Positions 58,458-64,000 of a stretch of 64,000 nt of DNA are shown here, in pieces. Below the pieces are notes generated by a model. The model saw nothing but the letters and a program-made list of their open reading frames with translations. It had not been told where the DNA came from and ran no database searches. Within the stretch, counting starts at the first letter, position 1. Every line of letters begins with the position of its first letter. Source of the DNA: JAVBMV01 sp031552145 (lineage in GTDB: Bacteria; Myxococcota; Myxococcia; Myxococcales; UBA5297); contig JAVBMV010000012.1 in assembly GCA_031552145.1 (NCBI GenBank), forward strand, positions 124,001-188,000, in the 5' to 3' direction. The translations under genes and the position numbers were made by a program.

Positions 58458-59691
58458 CTGCGAGAAGTGCTTCGGCCCGACTGAGCTCGCGCTCGGCCCT
58501 GGCCAGTTCATCGAGAGATGCAAAGTGTCGCGAGGTCTCGCCGAAGATGGGCCACCGCGCGGTCAGCAGCTCGAGGTTATGGGTAAGGAGCGGGTCATCG
58601 AGCTCTACCCCGCTCTTCAAGACCCGGCGCGCGCGCCGCCCCAACTCAGTACAGAGCCACAGACCGTCGCGAAAGAGCTCCTTGGGCGCAATCGCGGCGA
58701 GCGCGCTCCCCGCCACATCGTCATCTCCCCTCGAGAGTTGCTCGAGGGCGATGGAGAGCGTCCCCTTCACGGCCGCGATGCAGTCATGGACTTGCTCCAA
58801 CTCGCCCGGATCGAGCCCCTCCGCGATCAGAGCTGTGTTGAAAAGCGTTATGAGCCGCTGCTCCAGCACTTCGCGCGCCTCGGCGGGCACGCGCGCCGCA
58901 GCCCTGTCGAAGGCGCTGCCTTCTCGCCGAGGAGCCACGGCCAGGGTTTCGCTCCCCGCGCACTTCCCGAAACTCGGATGAAGAGGCAAGGGCGCCCGGC
59001 GAGACGCGACGGCAAAGAGCGAGAGCGCCTCGTCCTGATCGGGAAAGCCCAGGTCACCCATGCGCGCGCTGCGCCACCGGAGCGCCTCCTCCTCTACCTC
59101 GGACCGGAGCTCCCACCGCACCGCTTCTAGGAGGCGCGCTGCTTCCAAGGGCTCCCGCCGATAGAGATCGTCGAGCAGCGAGCGCACGGCAAGATAGTCG
59201 GCGCCTTCGACGAGGAACTCCACGAGGTAGGTACCCTCGGGAGAACGGAAGAGCGCCCCGGTCGTCTCTGGATCTTCGACCTCGCGCAGATCGTAAATCC
59301 GGGTGGTCTCCAAGAGCGCCAGCTCCAGCAGTTCGAGATCGAGCTGCCGCACCTTGGCGTCGTAGCGCGCCTCATCATCGTCGAGCCGCGCGGCGCGCAT
59401 CCACTTGAGCATCGCCGACAACTCGAGCCGATCGCGCCGCCATGCGTCGAGATCCAGAAAGGACTGAAACTGCTCGGGGCTGGTCAGGTGGATGAGCTCG
59501 AGCGAGTCGGAGAGCCCCACCTCCTTCACCGTCTGGAAGAGCTGTTGTACCGGGAGGCAGGGCACCAGCGCTTCGGCGTTGGGCGCAGAGAGAATGAGGT
59601 CGAGCCGCTCCCTGCCGCTAGCGGCAGAGGACAGCGCCCCGGTGAGCGCGGCGCGCGCCGGCTCCAGCGCGGGGTCCTTCATCGTTTCCAT
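58438..59691 (-). CDS. DUF6178 family protein
   Basis: A 417-residue Leu/Glu-rich cytoplasmic protein that fits DUF6178, a family seen mainly in deltaproteobacteria and Myxococcota. Segments such as LVPCLPVQQLFQTVKEVGLSDSLELIHLTSPEQFQSFLDLDAWRRDRL, YLVEFLVEGADYLAVRSLLDDLYRREPLEAARLLEAVRWEL and RLITLFNTALIAEGLDPGELEQVHDCIAAVKGTLSIALEQLSRGD are characteristic of the family as I recall it. No catalytic motif is evident. The ATG at 59691 has GGAG eight bases upstream and overlaps the tsaE end. Confidence 0.75.
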   Translation of the reverse strand: METMKDPALEPARAALTGALSSAASGRERLDLILSAPNAEALVPCLPVQQLFQTVKEVGLSDSLELIHLTSPEQFQSFLDLDAWRRDRLELSAMLKWMRAARLDDDEARYDAKVRQLDLELLELALLETTRIYDLREVEDPETTGALFRSPEGTYLVEFLVEGADYLAVRSLLDDLYRREPLEAARLLEAVRWELRSEVEEEALRWRSARMGDLGFPDQDEALSLFAVASRRAPLPLHPSFGKCAGSETLAVAPRREGSAFDRAAARVPAEAREVLEQRLITLFNTALIAEGLDPGELEQVHDCIAAVKGTLSIALEQLSRGDDDVAGSALAAIAPKELFRDGLWLCTELGRRARRVLKSGVELDDPLLTHNLELLTARWPIFGETSRHFASLDELARAERELSRAEALLADGGRSE

Positions 59692-60191
59692 GGTTGCTTC
59701 TCCAACAATCGAGCAGCGAGCGCCGTGTGGCGTGCGCCGCGCGGGATCAGGTGCAGGCGCCGCACCTTTGCGGTCTCGACGCTTAGTTCGATGAGCAGGC
59801 TTTCGGCAGGCCTCGCCTCGGGGAGGCGCTCGATCCATTCGACCACCGCCGCCGCCTGAGGCAGCAGATCGTAAAAGCCGGTCGCGTGGAGCTCGTCCCC
59901 TCCCGAGACCCTGTAGAGGTCCGCATGCAAGAGCGTAAGTCTGCCACGATAGGTGTAGATGATGGCAAAGGAGGGGCTGGCCACCTCACCCGCTGGCACT
60001 CCGGCCCCCTCGGCGATGCCGCGCGCCAGGACCGTCTTGCCCGCTCCCAGCTCTCCCGAGAGGCCTACGAAATCTCCCGCCATGAGCAGCTCTCCCAGCG
60101 CGAGCCCCACGCGGCGCATCGCGGCCGGCGAGCCGACACGGAGGGTGACGCTGGCGCCCTCGAGAATCGTGGCACGCTTCATCTGTTCCAT
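59679..60191 (-). CDS. tsaE: tRNA threonylcarbamoyladenosine biosynthesis ATPase TsaE
   Basis: A 170-residue P-loop protein that works with TsaB and TsaD to make t6A on ANN-decoding tRNAs. Walker A is LSGELGAGKTVLARGIAEGAG, followed by SPSFAIIYTYRGRLTLLHADLYRVSGGDEL and the Trp-containing VVEWIERLPEA. The start may be the ATG at 60191 (MEQMKRA) or at 60182 (MKRA); the first overlaps the stop of the nnr gene. A C-terminal extension of about 20 residues (RGARHTALAARLLEKQPWKR) is present. Confidence 0.9.
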   Translation of the reverse strand: MEQMKRATILEGASVTLRVGSPAAMRRVGLALGELLMAGDFVGLSGELGAGKTVLARGIAEGAGVPAGEVASPSFAIIYTYRGRLTLLHADLYRVSGGDELHATGFYDLLPQAAAVVEWIERLPEARPAESLLIELSVETAKVRRLHLIPRGARHTALAARLLEKQPWKR

Positions 60192-61735
60192 GTGGCCCAC
60201 ACATCGGAGATACCATCGAGAAGATCCCCCGCAACGAGCCCGCGCTGACCGCGCCGCGCCACTTCCCTGTCGCCCGCGAGGCCATGGACGAAGGCCGCCG
60301 CGCAGGCTGCGCTGCCGGGGCTCAGCCCCTGGCAGAGAAGGGCCGCGACCAACCCCGTCAGAACATCGCCCGAGCCCGCCGTCGCCATTCCCGGGTTGCC
60401 GGTGGGGTTGATGGCCGTGGCGCCCGTCACGCCGGCGATGAGCGTGCGCGCCCCCTTCAGCAGGACCGTCACGCGGTGGCGATCGCTGTAGCGGCGCGCG
60501 CAACCGACTCGATCGGCTTGGAGCTCATCGATGCCGATACCCATCAGACGGGCCAGCTCTCCGGGATGGGGCGTAATTATGACCGACCCCTTGGCTCCCT
60601 CGAAGGGTGCCTCGAGCCCAACCAGCGCATTGAGCGCGTCCGCGTCGAGCACGGCGGGCAGCGAGATCTCCGCCAATAGCTGCTTCAAGAGCGCTCCGGT
60701 CTCCGTTCCTCTGAAGAGCCCCGGTCCGAGCGCCAGCGCCCGCTTCCCCTCGCATGCGGCCAGCAGCGCGGGGAGGTCCGCCATCGAGAGCGGTCCCTCA
60801 CCCGGGAGGGCAAACCCCATCAGCTCGGGCGAGAAGGCCTGCGCCGCGGCGAGCTCGCCCCGGCGCGCGGCGAGCGTGACGAGCCCCGCGCCTCCGCGCA
60901 GCGCACCCATACAGAGAAGCGCGGCGGCGCCGCTCTTCCCGGGGCTCCCAGCGAGAGCGACGAGGTGACCGTAGTCGCCCTTGTGCGACGCGGCGCGCCG
61001 GCGAGGCAGCACCGCTCTGATCTCATCCTCTCGCAGCAGAAAGAGGGGGGCGGAAGTGAGGCGCGCCTCCGCGAGGCGCGGAATGGAGATATCGACCAGC
61101 TTCAGCTCGCCCGCCAGAGAGCTCCCTGGCTCCAGCAGATGGCCGCGCTTGAGATAGCCGAAGGCAACCGTCACGTCCGCCTCGACGTGTGCCCCCAGCG
61201 GCAGCCCTGAGTCGCTCCCAACACCAGAGGGGATGTCGGCCGAGACCACCCGGGCGCCGCGCTCACGCGCCGCGCGGATTGAAGCGATCGCCTCGCGAAT
61301 GGGGCCCTGTGGCTCGCGAGCGCCGATTCCGAGCAGCGCGTCGAGCACGACGTCGACTCGCTCTCCTCGGTGCGGCGTCTCTCCCGGGACGAAGAGGCGC
61401 GCCGCCCCTCCCCCGCGCCTGTAGGCGAGCAGGTTCTCCGCGGCATCTCCCGAGAGCTGCTCTGTCAGGAGCAGCACCTCGACCGCCACTCCCATGCTGG
61501 CCAGGTGGCGCGCGGCCACCAGCCCATCACCGCCGTTGTTTCCATACCCACAATAGATGACGACACGCCGCGGCTCGACGCTTCCGCGCAGGAGGCATTC
61601 CACCTCGCGCGCCAGGGCCGCGCCCGCGTTCTCCATCAGGAGACGCGAAGGAATGGCGAAGTCGGTAGAGGTGACGCGGTCGAGGAGCCGCATCTCATCG
61701 GTGGTGACCACGCGCGTGGGATTGCCCCAAGTCAT
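60179..61735 (-). CDS. nnr: Bifunctional NAD(P)H-hydrate epimerase/dehydratase
   Basis: A 518-residue fusion that repairs damaged NADH and NADPH hydrates. The N-terminal epimerase (about 8-225) has IPSRLLMENAGAALA, VIYCGYGNNGGDGLVAARHL, DVVLDALLGIGA and VVSADIPSGVGSDSG. The C-terminal dehydratase (about 245-515) has HKGDYGHLVALAGSPGKSGAAALLCMGALRGGAGLVTL, VIITPHPGELARLMG, and AINPTGNPGMATAGSGDVLTG with the catalytic Asp. The start overlaps acpS (ATGA). The fusion and its neighbours acpS and tsaE recur together in many bacteria. Confidence 0.95.
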   Translation of the reverse strand: MTWGNPTRVVTTDEMRLLDRVTSTDFAIPSRLLMENAGAALAREVECLLRGSVEPRRVVIYCGYGNNGGDGLVAARHLASMGVAVEVLLLTEQLSGDAAENLLAYRRGGGAARLFVPGETPHRGERVDVVLDALLGIGAREPQGPIREAIASIRAARERGARVVSADIPSGVGSDSGLPLGAHVEADVTVAFGYLKRGHLLEPGSSLAGELKLVDISIPRLAEARLTSAPLFLLREDEIRAVLPRRRAASHKGDYGHLVALAGSPGKSGAAALLCMGALRGGAGLVTLAARRGELAAAQAFSPELMGFALPGEGPLSMADLPALLAACEGKRALALGPGLFRGTETGALLKQLLAEISLPAVLDADALNALVGLEAPFEGAKGSVIITPHPGELARLMGIGIDELQADRVGCARRYSDRHRVTVLLKGARTLIAGVTGATAINPTGNPGMATAGSGDVLTGLVAALLCQGLSPGSAACAAAFVHGLAGDREVARRGQRGLVAGDLLDGISDVWATWNR

Positions 61736-62109
61736 CGCGCCGCCTCGACGATCACCACGGCCGCCCCGACGCCGTCGTGGGTCATGCTCAGGTGAATCGA
61801 GGCGCCGAGCTGGGCCACGGCGCGCGCCGGGCGCTCCGCGAGCCTGAACTTGGGCACCCCGTTCAAGTGGAAGACCTCCGCCTCCTGGAACCTCAGCTCG
61901 AAGGGCCCACCCGCCGCTGCGCAGAGCGCCTTGTAGAGCGCCTCCTTCGCGGCAAAGCGCGCCGCGAAACGCTCGGCTTTCCCATCGCAGCACCCGCGCT
62001 CGTTCTCGGTAAAGCAGCGCGCGGCGAAGCGCTCCCCCTGCGGGCCGCTCAAGATGCGCCCGATGCGCTCAACCTGGGAAATATCGAGGCCGACGCCGAG
62101 GATCGCCAT
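61732..62109 (-). CDS. acpS: Holo-[acyl-carrier-protein] synthase
   Basis: A 125-residue phosphopantetheinyl transferase that activates acyl carrier protein for fatty acid synthesis. The magnesium-binding motifs are AILGVGLDISQVERIGRIL and AARFAAKEALYKALCAA, and the C-terminal HLSMTHDGVGAAVVIVE is standard. It lies 16 bases downstream of pdxJ, a very common gene order, and overlaps nnr by four bases. Confidence 0.96.
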   Translation of the reverse strand: MAILGVGLDISQVERIGRILSGPQGERFAARCFTENERGCCDGKAERFAARFAAKEALYKALCAAAGGPFELRFQEAEVFHLNGVPKFRLAERPARAVAQLGASIHLSMTHDGVGAAVVIVEAAR

Positions 62110-62125
62110 GACTCAACCTCCAGCG

Positions 62126-62857
62126 CTAGGCGCGCTGAGCGCCGCGCATCAGCTCCAGCATCTCCCGCACGGCGCGCTCGAATCCAACGTAGAGCGCCCG
62201 CGCCACGATGGAATGGCCGATGTTCAGCTCGCTGATCGCGGCGAGCCGCGCCACGGGCTCCACGTTCTCGTAGGAGAGACCGTGCCCCGCCGCCACCTCC
62301 AGCCCTATCGAGAGCGCGCCCTCGGCGCATCGCTCGAGCCGCGCGAGCTCCGTCCCGCGCTCCGCCAGGCTCTTGGCGTCGGCATAGCGCCCCGTGTGGA
62401 GCTCGATCCGCTGCGCGCCGACCCGCTTCGCGGCGCGCACCTGCTCCATATCGGCGTCGATGAAGAGCGAGACCTCCATTCCCGCGGCGCAAAGCGCCCC
62501 GACCGCCTTCGCGAGCGCCTCCTCTTCCCGCGCCACGTCGAGGCCGCCCTCGGTCGTCAGCTCCTGACGCTTCTCCGGCACCAACGTGCAGAGGTCGGGG
62601 CGCACCCTGCAGGCGATCGCGACCATCTCCTCCGACGCGGCCATCTCGAGGTTGAGCAGCGTCTTGACGGTCTGGCGCATGAGCTCCAGATCGCGGTCCT
62701 GAATATGGCGCCGATCCTCCCTCAGGTGGATCGTGATCTGTCCCGCCCCGGCGAGCTCCGCGAGGCTGGCCGCGAAGACGGGATCGGGATAGGGCACGCC
62801 GCGCGCCTGGCGCACGGTGGCAACATGGTCGACATTGACTCCAAGTCTCTGTGTCAT
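62126..62857 (-). CDS. pdxJ: Pyridoxine 5'-phosphate synthase
   Basis: A 243-residue TIM-barrel enzyme that condenses 3-amino-2-oxopropyl phosphate with deoxyxylulose phosphate in the DXP-dependent vitamin B6 pathway. Motifs: RLGVNVDHVATVRQARGVPYPDPV, GQITIHLREDRRHIQDRDL, LNLEMAASEEMVAIACRVRPDLCTLVPEKRQELTTEGGLDV, VSLFIDADMEQ, IELHTGRYAD, VAAGHGLSYENV and ISELNIGHSIVARALYVG. First gene of the compact minus-strand operon. serC, also in this window, belongs to the same B6 pathway. Confidence 0.96.
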   Translation of the reverse strand: MTQRLGVNVDHVATVRQARGVPYPDPVFAASLAELAGAGQITIHLREDRRHIQDRDLELMRQTVKTLLNLEMAASEEMVAIACRVRPDLCTLVPEKRQELTTEGGLDVAREEEALAKAVGALCAAGMEVSLFIDADMEQVRAAKRVGAQRIELHTGRYADAKSLAERGTELARLERCAEGALSIGLEVAAGHGLSYENVEPVARLAAISELNIGHSIVARALYVGFERAVREMLELMRGAQRA

Positions 62858-63245
62858 GGCACTCTTCTAGAACGAGCAGGTCAGCTTTCGGAAGAGGAGA
62901 TCGCGCTCGGCCGCCTCGGCGCTTCCCCGGGGCGTGTCGAAGGCCAGGATGAAGCCAATGGCTTGCACGCACGCCTGAGCTGCCACCGCGATGACCGTCC
63001 CAGTCTCATCCGCTAGGCTCTCCCCCCTCTTCTCAGAAGCTCATAAGAACGATTACGAGCCGACGCGCCGTCTGCGAAGAGGCGCCGCGCGCGGAAGAAG
63101 ATAAGAGAGAAGAATCGCGGCACGCGCTGGAGACATGTTGAGTCGGTGGTTCGGCCTATTTTTTCGATGTTGCCGCAGGGCGGGAGATTGACAGCGTATC
63201 GAGGGGCCCATAAAGAAGATCGTGGTGACTTCACCAGCAAAGGAT
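62858..63245. other. Divergent intergenic region between pdxJ and a lipoprotein gene
   Basis: About 390 bases without a convincing gene. It contains the promoter at 63188-63216 for the plus-strand lipoprotein. No clear pdxJ promoter or repeat was recognised. Confidence 0.4.
63188..63216 (+). promoter_or_regulatory. Sigma70-type promoter for the 3'-terminal lipoprotein
   Basis: TTGACA (63188-63193), a 17-base spacer and TAAAGA (63211-63216). The -35 box is perfect and the -10 box weak. It lies about 30 bases upstream of the ATG at 63246. Confidence 0.5.
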
Positions 63246-64000
63246 ATGAGTATGATTCGTCACGAGATCGTTGCCAGTACACGTCACTTGCTACTGGGGG
63301 CTACCTTGTCGCTCGCGGCGGCGGCTCTCTCCCTCACAACGGGTTGCGCTGGACCTGGGGACGACCCCGAAGCCATATCTAGCTTCTCCATTTCCGCGAC
63401 GCCGAGCCTCGTGCCCTTCGACCAGGACACCACCCAACTCATTATCATCGCCAGGCAAGATGGAGTTCCGGGCCAAGGCGTCGTGACGCTCTCAACCGCG
63501 CGCGGTTCGCTGGCGGAGTTCGGACTCTCGACGACGATTACCCTGGTCAACGGCGCCGCAAATATCAATTACCACTGCGACAGAGCGACCGACCCGGCCT
63601 GCACGGGACGCCAACTCATCAACGGGAAATGGAACGGAAAGACCGCACTCGGCATCATCGAGTTTCTGTCGGAGCACGGCTCGGGTGACCCTGATGGCGG
63701 CGTGGATGGTGGCGACACAGGCGTGGATGGTGGCGACGCTGGCAAGGATACGGGCGACACAGGTAACGGCGAGGACGCACCACTTTCCCTCGTAGCTGCT
63801 AAACAGTCTGTCTGCGTTGGACTCGGCGAGCGGGTTGACCTCGAAGCGAAGCTCACCGATGGGGCAGCGGGCGCCGCTGTCGCGGGGGCCACTCTCACCT
63901 TCACGACGGACAAGGGGGCTTTCGTCTCAGAGGACGGCAACGTGGAGAGCGTTCAGACTGTGACCGGTTCGGACGGCCTGGCGACTGCAGTGTGGGTCTC
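63246..64000 (+). CDS. Lipoprotein with Ig-like region, cut by the window end
   Basis: An open frame of at least 251 residues runs to the edge without a stop. The signal MSMIRHEIVASTRHLLLGATLSLAAAALSLTTGC gives anchor Cys34. A first beta-rich domain (about 45-145: FSISATPSLVPFDQDTTQLIIIARQDGVPGQGVVTLSTARGSL) precedes an Asp/Gly spacer (GDPDGGVDGGDTGVDGG and on), then a second Ig-like, invasin-type domain (VGLGERVDLEAKLTDGAAGAAVAGATLTFTTDKGAF). It is probably a cell-surface protein of unknown function. A second in-frame ATG lies at 63252. Confidence 0.8.
   Translation, partial: MSMIRHEIVASTRHLLLGATLSLAAAALSLTTGCAGPGDDPEAISSFSISATPSLVPFDQDTTQLIIIARQDGVPGQGVVTLSTARGSLAEFGLSTTITLVNGAANINYHCDRATDPACTGRQLINGKWNGKTALGIIEFLSEHGSGDPDGGVDGGDTGVDGGDAGKDTGDTGNGEDAPLSLVAAKQSVCVGLGERVDLEAKLTDGAAGAAVAGATLTFTTDKGAFVSEDGNVESVQTVTGSDGLATAVWV

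Noticed and set aside
1..64000. CRISPR arrays, rRNA genes, insertion sequences or prophage
   Set aside because: No regularly spaced identical repeats, rRNA-like sequence, transposase or integrase motifs were seen in any region.

Overview
The window comes from a high-GC Gram-negative chromosome. It looks like a member of the Myxococcota or a close deltaproteobacterial relative (inference). The evidence is a MYXO-CTERM-like C-terminal sorting tail (21026-22066), many predicted lipoproteins with Asp/Gly-rich or Cys-rich regions, a pilB-pilT-pilC-pilS-pilR run, a DUF6178-type protein, and an ECF sigma factor/FecR pair next to a giant repeat lipoprotein. No rRNA, CRISPR array, transposase, integrase or phage gene was seen. 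Most of the window is core chromosome with lineage-specific surface genes between the housekeeping blocks.

Layout. 1-3466: tail of an unidentified gene, hemL, an unknown protein and an ATP-grasp ligase. 3447-6131: a class A penicillin-binding protein with an insert in its glycosyltransferase domain. 6203-6637: tRNA-Arg(ACG), tRNA-Ser(GCT) and tRNA-Ser(TGA), all on the minus strand, with two good sigma70-type promoters. 6765-12080: a SpoIIAA-like protein and the F1 ATP synthase operon atpHAGDC without F0 genes. 12535-16131: smc. 16186-22066: envelope genes (two lipoproteins, a cardiolipin synthase, an UshA-like protein with altered metal-site motifs, a CpoB-like lipoprotein, a MYXO-CTERM-like protein). 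22225-26510: the translation/replication block rplY, pth, rpsF, rpsR, rplI, dnaB, with strong hairpins in three of its gaps.

26537-38794: a REC plus degenerate GGDEF protein, a FYDLN-type zinc-ribbon protein, then a module of an exported protein, an ECF sigma factor, a FecR-like membrane protein and a 2,712-residue lipoprotein. The last carries a Cys-rich head and about 17 divergent repeats of roughly 140 residues. This module is the most interesting part of the window. 38839-42456: DUF420, ctaB (heme O synthase), ssb, glgC and a HesB-like protein lacking the usual C-terminal Cys-Gly-Cys. 42467-49711: type IV pilus motor and regulatory genes. 49959-57191: a methyltransferase-like protein without visible catalytic motifs, adenosine deaminase, a SprT-like metalloprotein, NAD-type isocitrate dehydrogenase, serC and an AhpC/AhpD peroxide-defence pair. 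57188-62857: a tightly packed minus-strand operon pdxJ-acpS-nnr-tsaE-DUF6178-NTF2-like-folD. 63246-64000: a lipoprotein gene cut by the window end.

Functionally the window combines envelope building and display (PBP1A, cardiolipin synthase, lipoproteins, MYXO-CTERM protein, pili) with core metabolism and translation. Starts were chosen from ribosome-binding sites, family N-termini and overlaps. Several genes appear to use GTG or TTG. All family calls come from reading motifs; no database search was possible.
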